Shown one piece after another: positions 1 through 11,259 of a stretch of 64,000 nt of DNA. The stretch's first letter is position 1. Each line of letters opens with the position of its first letter. The translations under genes and the position numbers were made by a program. The notes beneath the pieces are model-generated. The model saw only the letters and a list, made by a program, of their open reading frames with translations. It made no database searches and was not told the DNA's origin. Location: NCBI RefSeq assembly GCF_028389875.1, contig NC_084668.1:27138993-27202992 (forward strand), read 5' to 3'. This DNA is from Rhea pennata. Taxonomy: Eukaryota; Chordata; Aves; Rheiformes; Rheidae.

Positions 1-2300
1 ATAAATGTAAAGCAAGAGCATCGTATCAAAGGGATTATAGGGAAACAGAACAGTATTGATCAGAATGACTGTCAGCAGCCTTATTGCACAGGTTACCTAT
101 CCCTTATCAAGTCACTGTTGCAGAGAGGAATTGGAAGGACACCTATCAGGTAGCTGTGTGTGTATTTCTAGATACCTCCTCTCAAGTTCAGGGACAGCAC
201 AGGAAAGTGCAATTCTTAGTAGTCAAGAGCTGAATGAAGGATGGAGTGGACAGTGAAAGAGAATGGAGAAAAATTAGATAAGCTAAATATAGAATTAGAA
301 AGAGAACAAATGACATGATAGAGGAAAGAGATTTTCCAGAAGAATGCAGGCAATACACAGTTTGTCATGTTTTCTACACAGCTGCTGTGGAGCATGATGG
401 AATTGTTCAAGGTCAGAAGACATTATGTTATCATAAAAAGGGTGGCAGCTTTTAGCTGTATGCTTCATCTGTACTGATGAAAGTCTAGAAGTAGCTAAAT
501 CTTCCAAGCAGTGTAGGCAGTAAGATGCAGCTCAGGCCAAAGTTGTGGAAGGGCATTTAAAATACTTAGGAGATCTGGGTTGCATACCCAGCGAAGATTA
601 TTCCTGCAATTTCTTGCTAGAGACCAAAAGATAATATGCAGCCATTTTTAGTGGGGATTTGTCATACTGACCTTGAACTGATGTCTAGACTTCTGGGGGC
701 TATTAAAGCAAGGGGGGCAATGGGGTTTGGACAGAAGAAGGAAGGTCTGAACAAAGTATCTGTACAAGACCAAAACAGAGGTGCCAATGGATTGGATAAA
801 AAGAAGGGAATAGGGAAAGAGGTCTTTAGAGGAATGATTACCCTCTTAGGCATGTGAAAATGAAGAAGGTGGGTTTTAATGAGAGAAGAAAACGAGGAGA
901 GTTCTGGAAGATGAGAGGAAATTTTTGGTAGACAACACAGTGGCAGCGATGAAGGTGGTTGGCAGATCAAGAAGGATGAGGATGGAATCTGGATTCCAAA
1001 CTTGGGTAAAGAAAAGACAAATAGGGGTTTTGTGAAAGGTTCAAAATATAAGTGGGCAAAAGGAACTCCCTTCAGGAGCAGGCAGCTGTTGGAGATGGTC
1101 TATTTAATGAGTTTAAAGATAAATGAAAGGCAATAGCATAGGCTGGAGACCAGTCTAGATCGAAGGGAATATCTGTTCAAATGGCATCAGAGGAGACCGG
1201 GAGTAGACAGAGTTGGATGTGGAAGCAGGATTTGTGCTGCTAGGAGACTGAAGAGAGGCAGAGGGGCATATAGTTGGACATTAAAGAAGCAGAGGAACAA
1301 AGTTAGCAAAAAATCCTGCTTTTCTGCCATACTGTATGACGGAATGATCTAAGTAGTATGGGAGGTAGTAAGTCATCAGAAAAGCAAGTGCTGGGAGGGG
1401 AATTACTGGCCCAGCTTCTGTTTTAACCCTAGAGATCAGAGATGTTAAAAATACCTTTGAACTCAATCCAGCCTGAAGGGGTAAAGCTTCAGCATTGCAT
1501 TTACCTCTGGCTGGGGAAGATTTGCAACAATACTGAGCCAGGCCTGCACCCAGCAAGGATCGTGCTGACTTTTTCTTCTCAACTAGGCCGGGTTCGATGC
1601 ATGTCCTATTGCACAGAGGAGGGAAAGTTATTTTAACAAACAAAGCGGATGGGAATCTGTGAAGTCAATAATTAGAAGACTTCCAAGTTGTGCCTACCAA
1701 ATAGACACAATGTGAAAAGATATTTTGCACACTGTGAAATCTGTGAACGCTTCCCGGATGGCTTCATGTAATCAGTCCTATATTTCTGGGCTTCTAGTTA
1801 GGACATACACAGAAATCCTTCCATGTAGCCCTACCTATGCTCTGGGGAAGAATTGCCTTTGAAAGGGAGATTGGCAAAAGCTTAAAAAAAGATGACGTGA
1901 CACACTTGTTTAGAAGTCAAGTACAGATTAGGGAAATTCCATTACTGAGACAACAAGAGAAATGAAATAAAATATCTTATCAGAGAGAGGAACAAAATGC
2001 ACTAATAAAGCCACCTTTATTTACAGAGATTGAAAAGAAGAGGGAATGCTTTTAGTTAGTGCTTTTGCCTGTCTTTCCTCTAGTGTCTGCTCATGTTTCT
2101 TCTTGCTGCTCTGGTATTTTGAGCTTCAGGATTATTGCCATATTCCTGAAGCTTTGAAAGAAAAGGGAAATCAGCAGTTCCAGCCCTGATCTTATTTCCT
2201 GTGCTAAAGCACAAAGACAACCCAAGGGAGCTTTAAGGTCAATAAGAAAGACCTTCCCTATCCTTCCATTTAGGAGTTTTTGCATTTTCCATACTTGCCT
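1..2300. other. intergenic, no gene seen
   Basis: Only short scattered frames with no recognisable protein. About 690-1260 is purine-rich on the + strand (many GGAAG and GAGAA words). No known repeat was recognised. Confidence 0.6.
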
Positions 2301-2324
2301 GACCTGAGTGTTGGCAGCTACCAC

Positions 2325-2700
2325 GGCATTTACTGTACGATGTTCGTCCCCGAATGATGTTCACCCTCCGCGAGTGGGATTGCCCACCCTTATCCCCTGC
2401 ACCGAGGCCCAAGGAGCGAGAGGCAACGCAGCCGTTGCGAAAGCCTTGCCCGTAGTGGAGCCCCTGTGCTTCTGCGCTGCCGTAGGAGTGCTCAGGTGCA
2501 AGGAAAGAGAAGCGGCTGAGGTGGCTCCTGGCTCTCCCTTGGCCCCCGTCCCTCTCCTGAGCAGCACGAACTCTTGCGTTGCCCCCCTGGCGCTGGTGAC
2601 CCAGCGTGGGCAGCAAGCCTGTGGAAGACCTTCCCTGGGAGGAGCGCGGCAGGGAGTCTCTACGGCCAAGAAGCGTCAAGGAGGCAGGGTGAGGTGAATT
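2325..2700. promoter_or_regulatory. short GC/CpG-rich patch, function unknown
   Basis: A roughly 375-bp island of higher GC and CpG inside AT-rich flank. Overlapping open frames of 102-163 codons on both strands are expected from stop-poor composition and show no domain. It could be a small CpG island of an unannotated transcript or an old repeat. Confidence 0.35.
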
Positions 2701-5700
2701 TTTGGGGCCGTGGAGATTTAAAATAAACAAAGACCATTTTAGCTATGTTTCTACTGGAAATAAAAATCCTGTGACAGGGAGAGGGCTTTGATTCTGCACA
2801 ACAGCCATCCACAAGCAGCGCAGAACTGAAGTGTTTAATCCCGGTAAAAATCAATTGATGGATGAGATAGGAAGGCGTTACAACTCGGTGCTTTTGTACT
2901 GGACTTTAGATTTAGGCCAGACTACTCTAAAATGCCTTTTGGTTCAGTTGATTAAGTTCTTTGTTTTCCTCACCAGAAATATTTTGTGCTCAATGTCTCA
3001 GTTTCTCAGGCAGAAGAACGGGTCTTCAGCTCACGCCGCCTTTATTTTTCCTGGATTGAAAGCTAAGTCCTTGAATTCAAAGCTTGCAGTTGGTTGAAGT
3101 TACGTGAAACTCTGTAAAACTAAATAAATGAACTTCCCTAGCTTTTTGATAGAAACTTTGAAGTTTAATTATTGCAAGTTCACATTATAATGTTTTATTA
3201 AGATTATACACTTTTAGCAAGTGTACTGCTATCTAATTGATTTTCTACAAGGCCTTCTCCACAGGTATTCTGAAGCAATCTGTGCAGAACTTGAGAAGCA
3301 GATTTTAAAATGCTACACAGATTTGACTGAATTATTACTGTTTGCAGTTTGGATAATTATCTGAAATGTCATCTATCTGGAATGAATAAATAGCGTTAGT
3401 AATGTAATGAAGGTTATATGACCTATTTTGCAACTGTGATTCTTTACCGTTATTTTAAAAGTATCCCTGGTGACTGTCAAGCAAATGTACAATCTGCAAG
3501 GCTGCTTTTTAAAGCTCTGTTAATCTATGGGCCAACTTCAGATTTTAATTAAAAATATGTCTGGCAACACCTCAAAACACATCTGCTCATCAGACCGTGA
3601 GCTTTCTTCTTAGTTAACGGTCATCAAAACTTCTTTATGAAGTTTAAAAAATAATATTTTGTTTTCCATTTAGTATCGTAAAACAATCATGGCATGAAAT
3701 TGTGGTTTACTAATCCTAAGAAATACAGGCTCAATTAGCTTCATTTTTCAATGTCAAGTCTTTGTCCAGGTCTGCATTTACAGCATTTGGCAGTTCCAAA
3801 CTTCTTTTTATGCATTCCGTTTTTTGCATTTTTGTTTGAGGAAGGCTGGAACAACCCAGGATACAATCTATCACTCCAGTAATATTTTTCAAAAATGAAG
3901 TAAGAGCAAGTAATCTGCTGAATTAATATATGTTTATTTTTTTTTAAAAAAGGCAATTCTATATTTGTCTGAATTTGACTTATTGAACGTTTTTAGGCCG
4001 TTGTGTCTTTGGACTGAACAGATAGCTCTGTGCTGTGGAACCTCAACTGAACATTGTTTTCTTATAGCAACTGATGTTTTAAGCAACTAGAGTCTCAATG
4101 TGATATTAACCAGAATATTATCTGTTTGGGTTACAGAATTTTCTTACATAATACACTTTGCTGTTACTTCCAGGGTTCGTCAGGCTGTTAAACAAATATT
4201 GTCCCAGAGCGTCTGCAGATTTCAGTGTTTAATTTCCCCCGTGCTGTTGTTTGTCATTCAACAAAATGCAAGCACGTAAAGATGATCAATAGGAAAAGAA
4301 AGCAGCTTCTCTGAATGGCCTCCCGGAAAAGCCACGGATCGGCAGTCCATGTATTCCCCATCTCCCTCTCCAAAAGAGGCAACGTGGAAAGCAGTAGTTG
4401 TTTTCAAGGTACAAGTTACTTTTTTATTCAGTGGCGCAGCAAGGCCGTCAGGAGGTTGGTGGTCAGGGCCCGCGGGTAACGGTGCTGCGCGCTGCCCCGC
4501 GAGGAGCCTGGGCGGCTTCTCGGTCCCGATCTTTTTCTTAGGGGAACCTGCTATTTATTGTTTATAATCCATTATTATTATTTACTTCATATTATTTCAT
4601 TGTTCAGTTACGACCTTTATATGAATCATATCCACTCTGCCTCAGACTGATAGTGACCGTATTGTGCAGGGAGAGTTTAAAAGGGGAATTAGCATACAAA
4701 AATTACTGCAGGCAAAGAGGCCAGTGAGTACAGAGAGGAGCCTTTAAGACAGCCGAGGAGAGTGAACCCTTCTCATCGCTAGAACAGGCAAACTCCCTCA
4801 TAATTCCTTATACGTGGGGAAATGTTTTGCAATCTCGTTAGGGACACTAACCAACTTTCAAACTTAGTCTAAAAAGCAAAACTCCCACTGCCTCGGGGAT
4901 TTAAGCCTTAAACAAATACACAAATGAAGAGTTGCCTGTAAATCATAACACAGGTATTTAATAGTGAATGTTAATATTTCACAAGTGCGAGGAACAGAAG
5001 CACAAACCCCAGAAATGTAGAATATTCTCTTTGTAAATACAGAACCACTGAAAATGAAACAAAATGCACTTGCCAGGATGAGTCTCAATTTTTAAGCAGT
5101 GCTTCTAACCCTACTGCCATATACGACTTTCACTGAAATAATAAAGCAGTATATTCTAATCAACGTTCTAGTAAGAACTCTGCCTTCATTTAATTGGAAT
5201 GTTTTTATTTTAAAGTATTATTTCTTCTTTCTTCTTCTTAACTCAGCGGTGAGAGATGCTACAGCAGGGGTAGCTAATAAGATATAATGAGAACGGAAGG
5301 GATGGGAAATGAAACTATTGAATCAATGATTTTAGAAAGGGTAAAAATAAAATGTGCAGGCTATTAATCAAAGTGCTTTCCAAATGAACAATCTAATCTC
5401 TGCTCTGTGTAATTTCATTATCGGTAATTGAAAGGGCTCAGATATTTTTCCTCGAGTGTTTTAACAGCAGATGTGGACTAGGCTGAGTGAGTGAATTGAA
5501 AGAGATTGTTTTTCCAGTTGCCAAGAAACAGATAGTTTTCTTAAAGAATGCAGTGTGTTATGCTTACAGGCTCAGTGTCCCCATGTTTTCTTGGAGGCTT
5601 TAGGAAGTATATGTTCTGGTAACTTAGCTGCCTCGGAGAACAGTGGCACAAACCCAGATCCGCTAATGGACAGAGAGTGCTGGTGGGTAAGAGCTGCTGT

Positions 5701-6859
5701 TCAGGCACGTTGGACGCTAGAGGAGAAAAGCTTTTTTTGTTCTGCCAATGACTTTATACCTTCAGGACAGGGAATTAGATTTTCGAGATGAAAAGAAGAG
5801 AAGGTACATTTTAAAGGAAGAATGCTTTTAAAAAGGAAAAGCTTAATAGGCTCGTAATGAACCCATTCTGAGCTGGCTGCCGGTGAACAACTCGCGCTGC
5901 GTGTGCAAGCTGCGGTTGTGCGTGGTGGGTTGTTCCTGACACCAGTGATGCCAGCGTACTGTTCCTCTCCTTTTACTGGCGTGGGAATGTGGGCCAGGAA
6001 ATCCTGCACCTTTGGCTCATTAGTCTTATGAGTTAAGAAAGTTTAATGGAATGGGTGATGGATGCCTGATTTTTTTTTTTTAATAATTATAAGTAGTCTA
6101 CTTTGAAACTGAGGTTTCTGTGTTTTTTTAAATTAAGGTCATCATCTTTGTCAATCATTCATGCCTCCCTGCATTCCCAGCTGCTGGTTTTCATCCCAGT
6201 ATTCTTCTGTCACGTCCCCATTTCCAGTATGCCCGTTTGCTGCTTGTGGCATTTCTCTGAGGCTATCAGGCTTTGTGGGTTTATTCCATGCTCTCTCCTC
6301 CAAAGCCCTGAGGGCTGGCCAGGGGACGATATCTTCCTGAAGTGCCTGTTTTTCAGGTTAATTTGGTCCCTCCACTCCCCTAAAAGTCTGGGTGTCAGTT
6401 GGCTCTGAAGAAGGAGAGACCTGCTTTTCTGTCCTAAGCAAGCAACTTTTCCTCATTTCCTCTTTTCCTTAGAAAAGTTGGCTCAGTGGCTGAGACTTCA
6501 GGTTTTGCTCTTTTTTTTTCAGTGCATTCAGTTGTCTACAGGCATCCTTTTTTCCCCTACTGACAGATCCACCCCTTATTTTTCTAGGGGCCGTAGTATT
6601 GTGTAGCCTTGCAGCTCTGAGCTGACTCAAGATACTTCTGGGAGATTTGTTGTGAAGAACTGAAACGATTGAACGATGCCAATAGTTGGGCCTGTGTCTC
6701 TCTTTTGCTGAAGTCTGCACTGGAGACATGCCATAGGGTGGCACTGAGGCTGCCAAATACTTGCAGCTGAACTCTTGATCTTCTGTACAAGGATTTAGTC
6801 ATGTCAAATCCGCATCACGTTGACACACTTTGCTAGAATCACAGTCCTCCTCTTAACAG
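2701..6859. other. intergenic, AT-rich, possible regulatory stretches
   Basis: No gene. A short GC patch lies at about 4435-4530. The AT-rich parts hold homeodomain-type words, including TAATTTCATTA at 5410-5420 followed by GGTAATTG. Conservation cannot be judged from one sequence. Confidence 0.45.
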
Positions 6860-7380
6860 GCTAGACCACCTCTGTTTATGCCAGGGCCCTGAGGGCACTA
6901 ATAGACCTTAATGGCCCTGAGCAGCCCCACCTGAGGCCCCCACCCACCCCTGCCTGTGCCCTGGGGCTGTATTTAAGCTCAGACTTGCAGCTCTCTGCTG
7001 CAGTCTGGTTGTGGGTTTTGCTGTGATTTGGGTGTTGGTCCTGTTGCCATGGCCCTGCTTCTGCTCGTTGGGCCTGTCTTGCCTTGTGTTCCTGCCTGAC
7101 CTTGGTTCTGCCCCATCACTGTGGACATGCCTGATGATCTGGGCTCTGGGTGGCCCTGGCTGTCAGCCCCAAACCAGTGCTGCTCCTTTGCTCAGGTACT
7201 GTGGGATGGGCCCTGCTGGGTGCGTTATTGCCCTGGGCTCCCTGTTCCTGAGGCAGCAGCCAGCCCTTGCTGTGTCTGAACGCTCGTGGCTATCTGGCTG
7301 CACGCTTGGAGACTGGGAGAAGCTTGCTTGGCCTGCTGGCTGGCGGTGTATATGCAGCTACTTGGATTTCAGGTATATGA
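6860..7380 (+). mobile_element. probable old endogenous-retrovirus LTR (solo)
   Basis: A block unlike its neighbours: C-rich (GCCCCACCTGAGGCCCCCAC), then a TATA-like TATTTAAG at 6970-6977, then a CTG/TTG-rich stretch of the kind seen in avian LTRs (TTGGTCCTGTTGCC, CCTGCCTGACCTTGG). No gag, pol or env frame lies beside it, so it would be a solo or broken LTR. The ends and any target-site duplication could not be defined. The 132-codon frame inside is probably chance. Confidence 0.4.
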
Positions 7381-10300
7381 CAAGAGAACTTCCCATTGGA
7401 AGTGTTTAGTTTGAACAGGCTTCCAGTCTGCTTTAGTGATCTGTGCTAGTTGGCCTAGTGGAAAACATGACAGTCTGCCTCTCCATGTCCCTTCATGCCT
7501 TTTGGAAAAGCTAGGCTTCGGAAGTGAATGACTGTGTGAGTTTCTCTTTGCAATGTAGACACGGTTGTCTGTAGCAAATACCCTTAGAGCATAAGAAATT
7601 GACTCTAAGCTTATTCTTGAACTATCTGAAGTATTAATCTGATTAACAGACTTTGTATTAGAGAACTTCAGGCTGGAGTCAGAAAAGGATCCAGATGGCT
7701 AAAGTGCAAATTAAGGTACAATGTGCTCAGATGTACATCTGAGTATAGTCTCCCTAAGTCCTGCCTTACCACTTGTGCACTGGGAGCCCAAGGGTGCCTG
7801 TGTTTCTGCTAAGCAAGCTGTGCAGGCTCCTGGAGCTCTTCTGCGCTCTCTGAGGCACTGCAGACACCGCTAAGCACCTCTGCACCTGGTGTGATTGTGG
7901 AGCCTTCTGGGATTCCTCATGCAGATTCCACCTGCAGCACTTGATTTGCTGAGTGGGGCTAAGACAGACTGAATAAAATAAGCTCAGCAAAAAACTGAAA
8001 CTTGCAGCCACTGTGACTGCAGATGGTAGTAGGCTGTGGAAGGGAGCATCTTTGCAGAATAACCGGAGGCATTGCACTTGCTAGGAAGTGAGAAAGGAGC
8101 TCAGGACCAGTTGCAGCCTAAGAGAGCTGGCAGGCATGCTGGTCCAGTCCACTGGACAGGAAACTGCTCTAACTGGAGCAAAGGCCACTGCTTCTGCTGG
8201 AGGTGGTCCCTTCACCCCTCCTTTTGAAGACTGGCCACTATGCACCAACGGAAGATCCATGGGACCAGCAAGAAAGTGCCTGACACTATGGTCTCACCAT
8301 AACAGATTTCCTCCAGGGGGCACATGGAGATCTTGTTTCTAGTCGATACTGTGGAAGTTGGTTCTACGCTTTCTGTGAACACTGGCAAAGCAGGGGTCCA
8401 GTGTTCGCACAAAACAGATGCAGGGTCCATCTCTTGACTCTGTGTGGTTGTTGTGGCATTGGCAGTAAGTGTGTTATTCCCTGAGGAATGCTGCAGACAT
8501 ATCATTCCAAAGCAGATTTGGACCATAAATTTAGTCTATAGTTTAGTCTTTTGGTGGTGTTGACATCTTAAGCTTTCTCAGGTTGAAGCATTTTCTCCTT
8601 TGGACTCTGTGAATCCTAACCCCAGGTGTCTGAGCCTTTCACTGTACAGAGGATGTAGGCTAATTTTGCAAACAGTTACCTGAGCATCAGCTGTACCATA
8701 AAGTGGAGCAACCATCATACAAGCAGTAGCATAATCTAACTAGGCCTGTCACCTTAATGCTTAAATATAATGCTTAAATAACTCATGCTTTGATATGAGT
8801 TAGGGTTTGTAAAACAGTAAGCGCTGGATGCAATTTGCAAGAGATAATCCAGTTACTATACAGCAGAAGAGTATTCTTGGCATTTTGTAGAGATAAACAT
8901 TGCAAGTGGACATTTCTGAACAATGAATTTGTGCTTGCAAATATCATTACACTTTTTTTCTTTTATCAATACTTTATTGCCTTTCAGTACTGTATGTATG
9001 CTGTATTCCTTCTTTCCATTTCAAGCCACTGAGCAACTCAAACTCCATTCCCTTCTCTCTGTGTCATCAGTCTCAGACAGTTAATGGCTCAAAAAGCAAA
9101 TATTCTTCGTGCTCTGGGTGAACTACTGGGTTAAATTATCAATAGTTTCCTTTGACTCGGCAATCTGATAGTCAAAATAGGCGAAGAGGGAAATATGCCC
9201 TTTATATTAGTATGGAAATTCAAATGCTTGCTAGCTTTCCGTCCAGACAAAGTAACTTTTAAGCAGTCTGCTGCTGGTATGTTTTCAAAGTATTCGTTCT
9301 TGAGAATCAAAAATATCCGACTCCAATCTACAGTAGCTAAATATAAGTGTAATGTTCTTGTCTCCCCCACAACTCTGGGAAGAGCTCCAAAGGCCTCGGT
9401 TGATAAAAAGAGATGTGATGCCCGCACATGGGGGTAAAAATAGCATAAAAGAGTGATTGGAAGTAATACATTATTCAGCTTACAGTCACTAAAGGGGAAC
9501 GAAAGTTGAACCAAATGCCTTTCAATGTTTTGCTTATGAAACTTCTCAAGTGTGCTAGCTATGCTGTCACTTACTGTCTTGAAGCTGAGGTTTCCTTCCA
9601 GGCAAGGAAGGGAATAATACTTAATGATTCCCTCTCCCTTTTTTCTTATCCGCTTCACATATTTGCCATGAGCAATAAAAATATAGCTTGCTTGAGGCTG
9701 TGCTTACTCCAACACAGCGTCCTGAGGACCTGTCTTGTTTCTAGCAACTGTGTAGAATGAAGTTGCACTTTGACTGTAATAAAACTGTACTAAAGCCCTT
9801 CTCTTACTAAGTTTTTCTTACTGGCCTTTTCAGCAGTTTGTACCAATGCTGAAGTACCAATCTTCCTAATGCTTGTCCAGGTAACTATGTAACCTTTTTC
9901 CTCAAAGTCAGTTAATGCATTTTGGAGACACACCTGTTGCTTTGCTTTATTGTACATATTCATTCTGTCTCTGTCACCTTCTGCTTCAGATGGAAGTTGG
10001 CTCTACCAGTTATTCATGTGTACTGCTGTTTCTTTCTTCAGTTAAAGCAAAGCCCTTAAGGAGAAGAGCTTTTGCATCTTAATCTTCTGAGAATCCTGTT
10101 TTTATTCCTGTCATCTCCCTGGCATTTCTCCCTTCACCGTGCTAAATTCATGATAAGTAAAATCACATTTTTCTTCAAGTTTTAATGCATCTATAAGCTA
10201 CGAAAGTACCAAGCTATGAAGGATCTTGTTGCTATCTTCTCTTTTGAAAACAATCCTGCTTCAGTTGCTACTCTTAGTGCAATCATCCCTTCTTCTAGGT

Positions 10301-10800
10301 GTGTTATATACAGCTGTAAAATGTTTCTGGCAAGAGTTTTCTCTGTAATTAGCATGCAGTAAGGTTATTTTTATAGTGGTTTTGCTAGTGGTATACAGAT
10401 GCAGAATGCACCCTAGCAAAGTAGTACATAAGAAACTTCTCACTCATCCCATAACAATGCCTAAAATTACAGGATCTTCTTCAAACTTTGGAGAAATTAC
10501 CTCAAACTTCTTAAGAAGAAAATCTTTTTTTTTTTTTTTTTTTCCTGTTATTTCTAGGTTACGTATATCTGAAGGGAACCACATGCTGCAATCTCAGTTC
10601 TTAGATCAACAAACTGTTACAGAGGCTCCACAACTCTGTGCAAATAAACAGCTGTTTAAGCCACCTACACAAAGCGGCAGAGTCAAGATGTCTCTTTAGT
10701 AGAGTCCATCTCATGACATTGAGTTTTCTGTGATATCCATTTTAGTTGCTCTTTACTAAAATGATCTTAGTCACTTTGCAGAGAAAAAATGGAGGAATAT
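7381..10800. other. intergenic, no gene seen
   Basis: Mixed composition, including a T19 run at 10525-10543. The largest frame (175 codons, minus strand, 9131-9658) has no domain and no splice or promoter support. Confidence 0.55.
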
Positions 10801-11186
10801 TGCGCTTCTGTTGGGGGTGTACGTGGGGGAAGATGCTGAAGAAAACAGCGAGCTCTTGCAGTTAGCATAACTGACCAAAAGCCACAGACCCCACCGTTAA
10901 CTGTGTGGCTCCTCGCACGCTCGGTTGTCTCCGAGCGTGACAGATGGAGTTGGGATCCATTTGTGTCCACCCATGTGCTTCTAGTAACAAAACTGCACGT
11001 ATGCTTTCATACCTGCACTTCCTATGCTTGTGACGTGCTCTCACGTAGCTTAGGCCACATGGAAAATGCACCCGCAAACTTTACGTATGCGTGTTCAAAT
11101 CACGTTTTACCCGATGTGAGCCCGCATTTGAGTTGCCACGGCACATGCAGCTGCTTACGTGGCTCCTGTTCTCTAGCCTACAAAGG

Positions 11187-11254
11187 GACGTGCCCTTCTG
11201 GAGGACGTGCCCTTCTGGAGGACGTGCCCTTCTGGAGGACGTGCCCTTCTGAGG
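11187..11254 (+). repeat. 17-bp minisatellite, four copies
   Basis: Unit GACGTGCCCTTCTGGAG, perfect in copies at 11187-11203, 11204-11220 and 11221-11237; the fourth (11238-11254) differs at its end. Each unit carries GACGTG. It sits at the end of an ACGT-rich stretch from 10815. Confidence 0.93.
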
Positions 11255-11259
11255 ATCTT

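Noticed and set aside
2239..2730. 163-codon minus-strand frame
   Set aside because: Low-complexity Arg/Gly/Ser composition in a GC patch; no family recognised.
7011..7409. 132-codon hydrophobic plus-strand frame
   Set aside because: It lies in the LTR-like CTG-rich block; Leu/Cys/Trp-rich by composition, with no domain or splice context.
9131..9658. 175-codon minus-strand frame
   Set aside because: No domain, no upstream promoter and no partner exon; probably a chance frame.
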